From Clavelina lepadiformis (taxonomy: Eukaryota > Chordata > Ascidiacea > Aplousobranchia > Clavelinidae), in the NCBI RefSeq assembly GCF_947623445.1, contig NC_135241.1:1738501-1802500 (forward strand): DNA of 64,000 nucleotides, read 5' to 3'. Shown here one piece after another: positions 40,811-53,300 of this stretch. Within the stretch, counting starts at the first letter, position 1. Each line of letters opens with the position of its first letter. The notes below the pieces were generated by a model. The model made no database searches. It was not told the DNA's origin and worked only from the letters and a program-made list of their open reading frames with translations. Made by a program: the position numbers and the translations under genes.

Positions 40811-40965
40811 TTAATTGAAACTACCACAATACCGGAGATTACTGTTGAACCTACAATGGCAACTTGAAACTTTGTATGTTGTGGTTTTCGTTAGCCCGCG
40901 GTTCTTCTTATCCACGTTTGATAACCATTTGACTAATCCTCCAATGCGTATCTGGGCGTATAAGC
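40811..40965 (-). pseudogene. Decayed exon of the hairpin-protein family (copy Z)
   Basis: Plus-strand sequence parallels 41870-42000 of copy Y (aatggcaacttgaaac, then ttcttatccacgtttgataacc), with substitutions and small length changes that break the frame. Only the part covering the start of the membrane hairpin is recognisable. It shows that the family expanded locally and lost members. Confidence 0.7.
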
Positions 40966-41675
40966 TGCTCGTGATTTCAAATTTGTCGCCTTATTTTTGC
41001 GTTGGAGTCTCCCATTAAAATGTTAGAAGTTGGCTCTCATTTGGTTCGTTGTCATTAGAAGTACGTCATAGAGATTTCGTGAGTCTTGTTCAGGAATAAG
41101 TGACTCTTGTGCATAAACTTGGTTAAACTACAGATTATATTTCTTTAATATTCGTAACATCAACTTGCACTTTGTCTGATTATAATTATTATCCGTAGAA
41201 CTCTGTTTTGTTGTTGCCTAGGTTTTTGCACATTCCCATTTTGCAACGCATGTTACGATCATTACAACACTCTCCTGATATGTTGGTGAACATTTTGTTA
41301 ATACGTCAGCTCAGCAGCACATTCTAGCTGCTTTGAAATCGCTTGCAAACATTACCAGGAAGTCCGGAGGGAACCGTTTGTTCCTTTTAGTTTTGGAAAA
41401 TGTAGAAGGTGACAGACACCAAATTTTCCTATTTTCATAGAAATCTTAAAGTTTTATAGACTAGATCAGCGGTTTTAAAGCTTGTTTAGCCTAATCGAAA
41501 AGGCTCGTTGCCGATTTTATTTACGCTGCAATTAATTGTTTGGATTTTATGTCACTCTGAAATCTGTATCACAGCACTCAATGGTTCTTGGAAGCCAATA
41601 TACAGTGATTCTTGTTGGAATAGAAGACATTCAAACAAGTTTATTAAAAAGATATTTACTTGAAATTAATTTCTT

Positions 41676-42872
41676 TTAAAAGTCTTTGACAAACATTCCA
41701 ACGAAATCTGGTTTTTCGAAATAAAGTTCAATTTCGCGTTTCAGTTGTTTTGAAGTTGTTTCTGAAAAATTGATCGTAACTGGGGAGGCAGCTCCTGACG
41801 ACCATAGCTTGGAGAGGAGAAAAACGACCATGCCTCCTACAATAACTCCTCCAAACCGAAACATCGACGTTTTAACGCAAACTCCCACGACGCTGGAGAG
41901 GACGGTTGAGCCTAGAATGGCAACTTGAAACCTTGTACTTTGCCCCACGGCTCTTCTTAGCCACGTTTGATAACCGCTTGACTGTCGCTCATCTGTGTAC
42001 TTGGTAAAACTTTGATCAACGAGTTTAATTATTTCTTGGTCCGTCAATTCGACTTTCATTCTCCGCCGACCGTGGTTGACGGCTTCGACATGTTGCAAGT
42101 CAAGGTAATTTGCCTTGAAATAAACAGAAGCCGTGTATACGGAATGAATAAACATTCATTATTGTCAACTATTATTATTTTCTTACCGAAGTAACGTGTT
42201 TCTTGTAATACTGGGTTATTTCGTCATAAACCGCTTGTGCCTTCATGCATTCCTTGGATACGTTAAGTAGAAATTTCATTCAAACAAAAGTTAATAAACG
42301 CAAATCCAGTGAACATCAATGTCAATCATTCATCATATACAACACAGCGAGCAGAATGCTAATTACCTTAACTTAATCGAATTACAGATATCCAGGAATG
42401 CTATTCAGCCCTAATGGGATAATTAAGATACAGTGAACGTATACAGTGTGTTCCTTATGAATCGTATACGCAGCAATGCACGCTTTGGGCATTATACCTT
42501 GAATTTTTTGTGACCCATTTGGTTTATTGCTTTTTCAAGTCGTTCCCGCCAATGTTGAATAAAAGCAAGTTTTCCAGACTTTCTTCTATGGTCGAAAGTG
42601 TCCAGGGTTTTCCGACAGTGGATATCATGTCTGCTCTGTAGTTGTTCATCAATGTTAAGAGGACGCTTTGTACATGTAACAGAAGAGAAAGTCATTTGCG
42701 GCCGGTTTGTTTCTTCATCCCACAATTGGTCAGTTCATTAAAATGCTCTGAGCGTTTGTGACGTTTAATGACACTCTCATTTGTCGTAGATTTTATCATG
42801 ACGTCACTGCTCATTCCGTCAATGTATACGACGACACATTCCAGGGCAACTTTTTTCATTTCCATCTTTTTC
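41676..42872 (-). CDS. Unrecognised hairpin-protein family member (copy Y), 3' exons
   Basis: Exons (minus): about 42780-42872, from 42498 to about 42640, 42187-42252, 41676-42113. The 66-bp exon 42187-42252 (ECMKAQAVYDEITQYYKKHV) has exactly the length and phase of the 66-bp exon of copy X at 31361-31426. The preceding exon shares the pattern TFDHRRKSGKLAFIQHWRER with X (NFDRVRKPGTSAFIQLWREK). The upstream exon shares a VVVY..DGM-like segment. The last exon encodes a basic region, then a hydrophobic hairpin (VAILGSTVLSSVVGVCV, FGGVIVGGMVVFLLSKLW) and a tail ending GMFVKDF. The counterpart of X's long first exon was not found, so this copy may be shorter or have a distant 5' end. Function unknown. 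Confidence 0.65.
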
Positions 42873-44619
42873 GTTACCTGAAGATTTCTGAATAAACTTG
42901 CTTTCGTTGCTTCTGTTTTTAAAATCTTGAGAATTTAAATTGTTTTAGCATTTCTCGTGAATGAATGTATTTTCTTTGAAAATACTTTTGCTTCTACTTA
43001 GCCTAAATAAATTATTAGCAAGTATGTCAATGAAACAGTTTTACAGACCGAAGGTTCTACGGCAAACCTGCTGGTTAGTAGAGGAATCGATGGCAACACT
43101 GAAGTCGGAATTAAATTTCTAAACATATCCTGGTAGCCTACTCTGAAAATGCTCGTATCGAATCCGTTCTGACGTTAAATCTCACATCGGTTTTTAATGA
43201 GTCTGTGCGTTGGTTATCTACGTAACTTAATTCCCGTTCATTCATCGTTCTATGCTTCCCTTTCACACAACAGCTGTGACGTCAGGTTTACTTGTTAATG
43301 TGCTATGGAGCGTAACCGCCGAAATACAATTTAACAAAAAGTTTTCTTTAACGAAATTATGGAAGACTGAAGTATTTATGCCGCAAACATTTTACAGCTG
43401 TGTTCTGAAACTTTGTGAATTAAAACTTTTTAGGTAGTAGGTTGAACACAAGGCCGCGACAAATTTTCTTGTGCTTGGTAATACGTCAAGCTAAAGTTAA
43501 GTTCAAGTTTTATTATACTGGCTAGTTAAAGTTTAAAGTTCTCAAAGTCTACAGTCCGGTTTTCCGGTTAAAGTTTAAACTTCTCAAAATCTTCAGTCGA
43601 GATGTGTCTATACATCCCTCTCCCACATGTTTCGTGAATTTGGGCAAAGTTTCTATATCCTTAGAATATTTTTCCGGTTCAGATAAGTGTACCTAAGCCT
43701 ACTCCGAGCTGTACGTCAGGCCGAACTTTTTCGATTGGGCTTAACTTTGAACAAAACGTCAGTCCACATTAGGGCCCAAACTAAAACTCACACTTTGCTT
43801 CATTTACGTCTTAAGTTCTCTTACTTTACACGAATGCGCATGCGCGCAAAGTACTAAAAACCTCTTGCAGAGCACAACTTAGAAAAAGTTAACAGCCAAA
43901 GAATGACAACAAAAGATGATTTTGATTAATTTAGTAAATAAAACTTTCGGGTCCAATTCGGGCTTCAAATAAATTTTCGGGTTCGGGTTAACAAGACAAG
44001 ACCCGTTTATAATTCTTTGCCTATCAGTAAAAAATAAAAAAATGAACTTCCAAAAATTTATTCGTAGTTCAGGCCGGATGTTTCTAATTAGGATGTTGGT
44101 TAGCTGGGGAAGGGTCTGTAATTTACTTAAACTTTTCTACAGGTTTGGAAAAACAACGGTTCATTGATTTATCCTCAACACGTTTTTGTCATTTTTTATC
44201 GCAGTAACACTTATGCGGATAAACGTACGCTTGCAGCAAACAGAAGAATGAGAATATTTAGTAAAAATAAACTTTTTCAATTTATACTGAAACATAATTA
44301 ATCAATGGAACCATCCGATACATCCACAACAGAAAAATATCTCTAGCAAAACTATTTCGCGACGTGGTATTACAAAATAATTGTATGCTTTGTAATGTTT
44401 GCGTAATGCGCGGCGTATATCCGGTAAGATACTGCTCGCATTGTGCGGTTTCGGCTGATTTCCTTTACACATGGCTCATTTCCGTCGTTATGTTTTTCTT
44501 CTTTGTCGATTAATCAACAGGAATCATTTAGTACCAGTTCGGTTGTTAATTCGTGGCATAAATGTGTTGTTACTGTAGTGCTTAGATTGTGAAGGGTAAA
44601 CCGACTGGACAACAGCAAA
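42873..44619. other. Upstream region of the CUB-ZP gene
   Basis: No gene seen. It contains an imperfect 43-bp direct repeat (gttaaagttt at 43524 and 43567) and a perfect NRF1-like palindrome tgcgcatgcgc at 43835-43845, about 0.8 kb before the start codon; its role is uncertain. Confidence 0.4.
43835..43845. promoter_or_regulatory. NRF1-type palindrome tgcgcatgcgc
   Basis: A perfect match to the TGCGCATGCGC consensus in AT-rich surroundings. It could serve a distal promoter of the CUB-ZP gene or be chance. Confidence 0.3.
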
Positions 44620-47600
44620 ATGTTAAAGAGGAATTTTTGCTTTCTTCTTCTTCTTCTTGTCATGATAACGACCAAAGTTAACAGCCAATGTTCGTTAAAC
44701 TTTACCCTCATTAGACCCTTGACATATTCAGGGGTTCTGTTTTCAAGTTGCAGCCTTTTTGAGAGAACTGTCACAAGGGCAATTGCTGGAAGAAGCTTTT
44801 TTCGGGCTGATGGTGATGATATAAGAAACACTGTTTGCGATGTAAGTTGTGGTTAAACTCAATCGTTACATTTCGATAGCTGCTTTAAGCTTGCAACCTT
44901 TATATTTTCAATCTTCAAACTTATTGCGATGTAATTATAAAACTTCAGCTATAACTTACCCAGAACGTAATCTCAAGCATAGTCTGATGATCGTGGTTTC
45001 CATACATTGTAATTACGTTGGGCTACTGTAACTATGACAGTTGTGATTTTAGGTATACAGCGGAACTTCAATTGCCGGTGTAAATCTTGGAAAAATTAAC
45101 AGCGAAAAATTGTGCTGGATTGAAATTCCGGATGACGTGGTTACATACACAATTCAATGCACTGACCTTGATTTTTTCCATTTTTTTGCTTTTCACACCG
45201 GTAAGTGCGTTTGAAAATTTAGTAGATCGATTGTCGATTGATCAATTGATTTAACAGATCGGCTGACTGTAAGGTTGCTTGTCAGTAGTATATTTTGCGG
45301 GAAATCTATAACTTAGTAGTAATGATCACTGTAATGTTAATGCTCGTCATGTAGCATAAAAAGTCACTCACATACCTACACTTACACATACCCAGATTTA
45401 AGGATAATATAATAACGTTGCCTATTTCTGTAGCAAATTTGACAACGGAAATGATCGATTTTGTTTCGAGTGTGACCGTGAATTCGACCAATTACCCTTC
45501 AGCATACCCAACCGATTACCTACAAGAAACAATCATAACAAGCGGTGGAGTCACGGAATTCACAATAACTTTTCTGGAACCTTTCACTGTAGATGAGGGA
45601 GATTTGTTGTGTGTAAGTGCAAGCGTTGACTAGATGAAATGCTGTAAGACTGTTACTATACTGACATCCACGTAAATATCAAACATCACAATCATGTTGG
45701 TTTTAAAGATTAAGTTCGACGACGGTACAGAATTGCATTACTCCGATGTCAGTCAAGCTCCAGACCCTGTTGAGAAAAACGCAACTAAAATAACAATTCA
45801 GTTTTCAACAGATGAAGACGATGAAGGTCCTGGTTTCAGCCTCTACATAGCAGGTTTGTTGGTCGTGTTTCTGCGCCTTTCCTGTTTCAACAAATACCGC
45901 ATAAAAGTTAAGAAATTTACAGAGGCTTACACTTGCAAAATTTAAATATATAATTTGTACCGGATTGGTTTTCTAGGGGGGGAGCCGGAGCCGGAGCCGG
46001 AGCTCACTTGTACGTCTGAAGGAGAAACAAATATCAGGTGAAAAACTTAACTTTCACATCAACTACTGTAACGTTAGCGCCTAAGCTGCTGCTTATCGAT
46101 TAAATTATTATTTCACACTGAAACATCAGACTGGTGTTGAATGATAGCTTGACCGCCAAATATATCAAACTGTAAGTCATGAGTCATTCACTATAGTTAA
46201 GCACCATTTAGGTCATAGTTGACATCAACATGGTTTTATTTGGTACAAATGGATTTGAATAAAGTTAACAAAAGTTTCTGCTTCATTTTCAGGATAAACG
46301 ATGATACCTTGACGGCATTGTCATGCAGTGATCCAGGTGATTATGTTTATGTTTCACCGACTCCAGTCGAAGACTTGGACACACTTGACCCTGCTTGCGT
46401 CGCCAACTCAAGTTATCCCAGTTTCGACTTATCGCTCAATAACTGCACAATTGTTCAGGTAAAATATAGATGCCTCTGCTGGCTTCAAAACTATGCATCT
46501 TCCTGTAAACCGTGTAGGGGTAGGCATGACGCCAAGTTGGTTTTGACGTCCGCTCGTTAATTACGGTATCTACGTGTACGTCAATCAGAAATATGCTATG
46601 ACAAATTCTGACCAACTATTTATTTATTTATTTATTTATTATAACAAAGCAAACAGACGGTGTCCTCACCGTTATTTCATCCGTTCGATGCCAGCAAAAT
46701 CTAACCACGTCTGCTTCAATTCTTCGCTATCAATACAATTGCATCAACCTTACTTGTGAATACAACATCACAGAGCTGCTGTCAACATCTGCCATTTTGC
46801 CCAAGATAATGTGAGCGGTTAGAGCAGAATAAAACCCGCCTTCTTTGTATTTTAAGGAAGTTTTTTTCCGGAAAATTATGCATGGTTTGAACTATAATTA
46901 CATACATTGAAGAGCTTCGTCTTGCTAAAAGTTTGTTATGTTATGTTATGAGGTCGCACGTTTATTTTGTTTCTGCAAATAGTTTTTGTTTTATTGGTCT
47001 CGCGTAGAAAAAAGAGGTTAGACGCCATCAAAGAGATGGGGAGTTTTGTTGTCAAGCTCATTTTCACCGACGACACTTATGCTGTTGAATTGCCCAGCAA
47101 TTATGTTGTCACCGTTCCCAATTACGTTCATGCCAAAGCGGAGATGGTGACATCTGAAAACAACTCTTCGTTCTTTGTACAGGTGAAGACGGAAGAGAAA
47201 TCCTGGCTACTTATCTTTCATCGAAAACTTTGCAGTAATTGACGAAGCTTCAATTTCATGAGATGAGATGTTACAGCTTATTTCATTTGTGCTGTTATGT
47301 GAGCAAAGATATACGCAGGATAATTTGAACAAATACCATAATTTAAGATGAGTGTTTTGAACAGGTAACTCGATGCTGGGCAACACGGGGCGTGCAGTCA
47401 AGCGAACCGAGCTACTCTATCATCGTCCAAAGGTAAACGACAACACATCACATTTTCTCATAAAACAGCTCCTAAAAATTTCGCTTCGATTTTTCCATAA
47501 ATAATGAAGGCGCCGAGCTTTTGTGGAACCAACGTTTTGAATAATTATACAAAACGTTTTAAATAATAATCTGCATTGTACAGTGTAGAATTTTAGTCTA

Positions 47601-48554
47601 TAGTCTATAATCGCGTTCTGTTTATCCCTTAGTTGCGAAGACCCAAGCTCTTTCGATCCAGTGGACGCGATACAAATCGACAGAAACTACGAAGCTGATT
47701 ACTCCACGTTCAGGTTCCGCTCTTTTGTTTGGACCGATGCATTGGAAGAGGCAATCTACCTGCATTGTGAAGTCATAATCTGCTTAAATTCAGAGGAAGA
47801 ACCCTGTCCATCAAGGGTAAACAAACTGGAGATTTATTTGTCTCTGTGTGAATGCACGATGCAGAAATATGTTTCCATCTTTGCAAATATTGTTTTACAA
47901 GTGAAGTAAAGGTAAAAGAATTAAACCGTTTTAAAAAGTGTTTTTATCTTCATCAACTTTACTTGTTCTTTTAAGCCCACTTGTGACAAAAAACGTCGTC
48001 GACGAGATTTGTTTTCTGCTGGCCCCCGATCTCGTGTCATCTCCAGTGGGCCTTTGCGCGTACAACAAAAAGAGAAGGAATCTTGTGAAAAGGTGAATAT
48101 GTTTTCACACTTACTGATGAGGTCCATATCATCTTTCAGGACGGAAATAAAACTTATCAAATTCCTGATTTTAACCTACAGTATATCTGATTTAGAAAAA
48201 TGGCGGATGCAGTGATTTGTGTGAAATGCGTTCTGTTGAAGTGATGTGCTTGTGCAATGAGGGAAGAGAACTTGAAGGCGATGGAAAAAGCTGCCATGGT
48301 AAGATGGACTTGGATGTTGTAAAAAGTCATTTTCAAACAAAACTAAAGTCAAATTTAAAAAGAATGGATCCGATCTGTTATTTTTAATGTTCAAATTTTT
48401 CACAGACAAAACTTCGGAAGTTGTGGAAATCTTGGAAGTGAACAAACAATTCACTGCCTTGCACGTTGTGGCAATAATAGCAATATCTATCTGTGGTCTG
48501 GGACTTTTCCTGAAATTGAAAGGAAATAGAAAGAATGAACACGCCGCGGCTTAA
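44620..48554 (+). CDS. CUB-ZP-EGF single-pass membrane protein, complete 13-exon gene
   Basis: Exons: 44620-44841, 45053-45200, 45434-45612, 45709-45853, 45977-46037, 46293-46458, 46650-46810, 47008-47182, 47365-47432, 47633-47816, 47976-48092, 48196-48298, 48406-48554; phases agree and give 625 aa. Residues 1-22 are a signal peptide (FCFLLLLLVMITTKVNS). A Cys-containing N-terminal region follows. A CUB-like domain spans about 124-232 (NSTNYPSAYPTDYLQ ... TKITIQFSTDEDDEGPGFSL). An acidic EPEPEPE linker leads to a zona pellucida domain at about 245-505, with the ZP hallmark RCWATRGVQ and FRFRSFVW ... YLHCEVIIC. A furin-type site KKRRRRD follows at about 508. A single EGF-like module (GGCSDLCEMRS, MCLCNEGRELEGDGKSC) lies at 543-576. 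One transmembrane helix (FTALHVVAIIAISICGLGLF) and a short basic tail ending HAAA complete it. ZP proteins polymerise after furin cleavage; CUZD1/DMBT1-like proteins are the nearest architecture. Confidence 0.93.
46616..46642. repeat. (TATT)n microsatellite
   Basis: About six tatt units directly before the acceptor of exon 7 of the CUB-ZP gene, occupying the polypyrimidine-tract position. Confidence 0.8.
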
Positions 48555-48986
48555 CACTAGAAAGACTAAAACTTTGATTTACCTAAACGACAGAGAATGT
48601 CATTTTGACGCCCATGTACTTTGGAGTCCAACAGTCTGTTTTATTTACGTATATATTTAACTTAACAACACAAACAAGTCAAACATCACTAAACAAGTGA
48701 CATATAATGCCAAAATGTGCGAGTATACTTAATTTGCAGCCTTTGCACACACGCTGTATACTGGCAGTGCATTTTCCACATAGGAAATTTTCACATTTGT
48801 GGCATCTGCCAACAGAGAGGTTCGTTTTGCATTGGTCTCCGACTTGGCAGTTTCTAATTGGTGGTTGCATTATGCTCATTAAAGGATTAAAAGTCACAAA
48901 AAAGCGGTTCTACAATAAACGACTTTGGGTTGGTACAACTTTATTTTTCAAAATGTGTCAAAATGACACCTTCCGTCGTTCTATCG
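48555..48986 (-). mobile_element. piggyBac-type remnant, 432 bp, abutting the CUB-ZP stop codon
   Basis: Flanked by TTAA on both sides (48551-48554 and 48987-48990), the exact target of piggyBac elements. The left end cactagaaagac resembles the canonical ccctagaaag end; the right end in reverse is cgatagaacgac. Both ends carry a subterminal tgtcattttgac. On the minus strand 48679-48897 keeps the transposase's C-terminal cysteine-rich finger (GRCHKCENFLCGKC ... VCKGCK). The rest of the transposase is deleted. The left TTAA contains the TAA stop of the CUB-ZP gene. Confidence 0.9.
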
Positions 48987-48990
48987 TTAA

Positions 48991-49937
48991 ACCTAGTTCG
49001 GATACGGCAATGTACAGAACTTAATCGTGAACATATTTTGTTTGTTACTTCTAGCATGACACGTTAATTGTAACCGGAAAATGAAACGTAAAAAATCGTC
49101 GTAAGCCGTAAAAGTGTATGAACAATTTTAATTTATTTTTAATTAAGCTAGTTTACAAAACCAAATGACGTATTTTAAAGGCCTGTGGTGTTTGTCAGCA
49201 GTCATCAGGGTCAGCACAAGTCTGGAGTATCAACAGACATATTGAAAACCTGGACTGAATATTACAACTTTTTGCTTATAGCCTTGTACAATTCTTATCA
49301 AGGCTTCATTAATATAAATGCATCGGAAAATCCGTAAGAAAAGTATTATATTAGCAAAAAGGTGAACACATGTAGTCGATTAAATAACTGCTCAAATTGT
49401 TGACAAAATACATCAGAATCTTGAATGTTGACCGATTAAATTATTTGCTCAGTTTTTAATTTTGTTCTTTAAACCTTACATATTATTAATTATTGTCTTG
49501 ATTTTTGTGATGGCCTCTTATTTCAAACTATTTTTCATTAAACATGTAACTCGACCAAATAGACAGAAAATTTCAAATGAAATTTGTGCTCGATAGGTTT
49601 TTAAAGAACCATGCTAAATAATAAATACGAAAATGTAGCTATTATCGTCATTAACACACTGATAATAATAAAAAGTAAAAAAATAAAATAAAATTAATAA
49701 AAAAAGAAATAGACTATAGTTATATAATGTTTAAAGAAATTCGCCATTACCAAGATGTAAGCATAGACATAATCCCAGCTTTATAACAGCCGTGTTTCTT
49801 CAGCAATTCTTCTCCTACACTCCGACAGTCAGCAATATTGCGATCACAAGATACTATTGCATAAGGCATAATGCTCTTGCTGGATCTTTACGAAAGGAAT
49901 AGAGCATCATATAAATATCTTATGAATGTTTCAAATA
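48991..49937. other. Gene-free AT-rich stretch
   Basis: It lies between the piggyBac remnant and the LTR element. No ORF, RNA or repeat array could be supported. Confidence 0.4.
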
Positions 49938-49942
49938 GTCCT

Positions 49943-50137
49943 TGTTAATATCGCTACTCTCGTGATATTATGTGTTGATCTAAGTCGATAAGACGTTCGG
50001 CAGAATCTCTTGTATTTAGACAGTCTTGAACATGAACGTATTACTCCACATACGAATCACAATGCGCAACCAAGAGAGCACATGGCTGTAACATGGCCAA
50101 CATAGAAATCTTATTAATTAGTTCATACCTATCAACA
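49943..50137 (-). repeat. Downstream (3') LTR of the Ty3/gypsy element
   Basis: 195 bp, near-identical to 54260-54454, with tg...ca termini. Confidence 0.95.
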
Positions 50138-50335
50138 TCCTCCTTTCTTTAAGTAAAGACTAACAGTGAGAAGGCTTTATGAGCACGCAGAAAATACTGA
50201 AATAACATCACACAGAAAATACTGAAATAACATACTACTCGCAATATATGTGAGGCACACTTGAAGTTTGAAGCTACATGCATAATGAGTGGCAAGAAAT
50301 AAAACAGTGACGGCAAGGTGACACAAACACAGTAT

Positions 50336-53300
50336 TTACAGTACATAATCATTATATCTTACCGGTATTCTATGTGTACGATTAGGTCGTGTGTTAGCAA
50401 CAGTGTAGTTGTTAGCTGTGAGTTGACTGTTTTGGTTAGGTGTCGAAAATGTAAAGTTAAAATCAGTATCTTCATACACATTGTTAGACTTGCTATGGTC
50501 AACACGAATATGTACCCGATTACGACAATAACGAAAACCATCCAATGATTCTACCAAATATGAACGAGGCCCAAGTATGCGTACGATTTTACCCTTTTGC
50601 CATCCCTTCTTTTTCGCACTTTGGAAATAAACTCGTTGGTTGATATACAATTTTGACATTGGTTGACTTTTGCTATCGTAGGTTTGCTTGGCTGAGGTGC
50701 GGCGTTGATGACGACGATCGACGTCAAGATGTTTGCTTTTTGGAATGTGAATCGGTATCACTGATCGAGTTGGTCTACCAAACAATATCTTTGTAGGACT
50801 GCAGTTGACGTCTTGTCGTGGCGTATTGCGCATTTCCAGAAGTGCCAGCCACTGATCTTTCTCATCTTGTGCTGTACGTCTCAGCATGTTCTTTAGTGTT
50901 TTCACAGCAGCTTCCACTTTTCCATTGCATTGTTGGTGTCCTGGTGATGATTTGTAGTGCTGTATGGCCCATTTTTGACAGAATCTTTGAAATTCTGTAG
51001 AGATGAACTGGGGTCCAGAGTCAGATACAATGCATTTAGGAATTCCATATCGGGCAAAATGACGCTTCAACAAAATGATGACGTGCTTTGCAGTTGTTGA
51101 GGTCATGACATCAATTTCAGCAAAATTTGAAAAATAGTCAACCGTGACTAAATAAGACTTTTGGTTCAACTCAAATAAATCAACACCAACTTTTTCAAAT
51201 GGTGATAAACCTTCGGGATGTAGCAGTAATGGTTCTCGTTGGTTGTTTGGCTTTGCTTGTTGGCATATTGTGCAATCATGAGCCAGTTGTTTTAATTCGT
51301 TTGGCATTCCTAGCCAGAAAACGGTTTCGCGAGCTCTTCGTAATATGCTATCAGCACCAAGGTGAGCTGAATGGAGTTGAGATTTGATTTCTGATCGAAG
51401 AGGTTGAGGGATGAAGGTTCTCTCACCTTTCAGAATAATGCCATTTTCTTGACTCAGTGTGTCACGAATGGAGAAGTAGGGTTTGATGATGGGAGGCAAA
51501 TGTTCTTTGTTGTCTGGCCACCCATTCTTGATGACTTCGAGCAGAAGTTGAGATTCCTCATTCTTTTGTATTGCATCCTTAATTTCTTTTAATCGTTCAT
51601 CAGGAATTTCATCTAGAATTGGTTCTGTAACCACTTGTGCGATTCGGTTTGGTTGATCGAGCAGTTCCGGGTAGGCACGACTTAATGTGTCAGCAATTAC
51701 TAATGCAGTGCCTGGGACATATTCAAAAACAATATCGTAACGATTTAGGCGCAGAATGAGAGCTTGGAGACGCTTTGGTGCTTGACTCAAAGGTTTTTTT
51801 AAAATAGACTGTAAGGGTCGATGATCATTGTGAACTATTATCTTTCGTCCATACGTATACTGATCAAAACGTTCCAGACCAAACACAACAGAAAGAAGCT
51901 CTTTTTCAATCTGAGCCCAATTTTGCTCTGTCTTCGTCAGGGCTCTAGAAGCATATTCAATGGGTTGATCATTCTGAAGCAACACTGCTCCCAAACCACT
52001 TTTGCTACTGTCTACTTGAAGAATTAGATCTTTTCTTTGATCAAAAAATGTCAGAATAGGAGTTTCGCATAGCTTTTCTTTAACTTTATTCATTGCTTTC
52101 TCGCACTCTTCGCTCCACTTCCATTTCTCATTCTTCCTCGTCAGTTTCCGTAAGGGTTCCAGGTCATTGGCTAGGTTTGGCAGGAAACGAGCCAAATATT
52201 GTACCATGCCACAAAATCGTTTCACACCGGAAACATCTTCAGGAGAAGGCATACGTTGAATTGCTTCGATTTTCGCAGGATCAGGTGCTATTCCGTTGTT
52301 TGAGATCAAGTGACCCATAAATGTGATCTGCGAAGCTTTAGTTACAGTTTTTTCTTCATTTAGTAAAATGTTACATTCATGACATCTCTCACGTAGTTTT
52401 GTTAGATTTTGGTCATGGTGTGTTTCGGCCTCGATTGTGGTCTTTCCACAACCAATAACAATCACATCATCTGCCACTGCAAATACACCTTCCAGTCCAG
52501 ACAGGGCTGAGTGTAGTCTTTTTTGGAAGATCTCACTGCTCACTTTCAAACCAAACGGAAGTCTGTTCCATCGGAGTCGACCGTGAGGGGTAATCATAGT
52601 AGTCAGTCGGCTGGAGGCATCATCCAACTTAACGTGCCAGAAGGCATGCTTAACATCAAGTTTGCTGAACACTTTTGCACCCTTCAGAGCAGGCAATATA
52701 TCATCCAAGGTAGGCAGTTTGTAATGTTCCCGCTGTAAGGCGACATTGAGAGGCTGCGGATCAATGCAGATTCTTATCTTTCCATTAGGCTTGGATACGA
52801 TAGCCATTTGGCTGACCCATTCAGTCGGATCATCGATGACTGAAATGACATTACTAGCAACAAATTTGTCAAGCTCTTGCTTAACTTTTTCTTGCAAGGC
52901 TACAGGTATGCGGCGACAAGGTAAAATTTTCGGTTTGACACTACTATCAACAGTTAAAGATACAGTACCTAAATCACCCAACATAACATCATCATGTACA
53001 ACATTTGCAATAAACGAATCAGCATTAACAGTTAACAAATTCATTTCTGTTACTGTGCTATAACTTAGCAAGCAATTCAAATGATTATCAACAACATGAA
53101 ATAGTACAGGATATACCTCGTGTGTTTTTGTGTTGGTGACATTTAACGTTGCAAGACCAGCTATCTTAATTTTGGTTTTGTTCCACATTGTCAGCTGTTT
53201 GGTGCAAGGTTGGAGTTGAGTATATCGCACATACTTCTTACATATGGTATTGACGTCAGCACCGGTATCCAATTGAAAACGTACCGTGCAACCATTTACT

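Noticed and set aside
45977-46015. ggagccggagccgg repeat as a possible unstable microsatellite
   Set aside because: It is in frame within exon 5 of the CUB-ZP gene and encodes the EPEPEPE linker.
50818-53063. Several 60-105 codon plus-strand frames
   Set aside because: All lie antisense to the retroelement Gag-Pol frame and are shadows of it.
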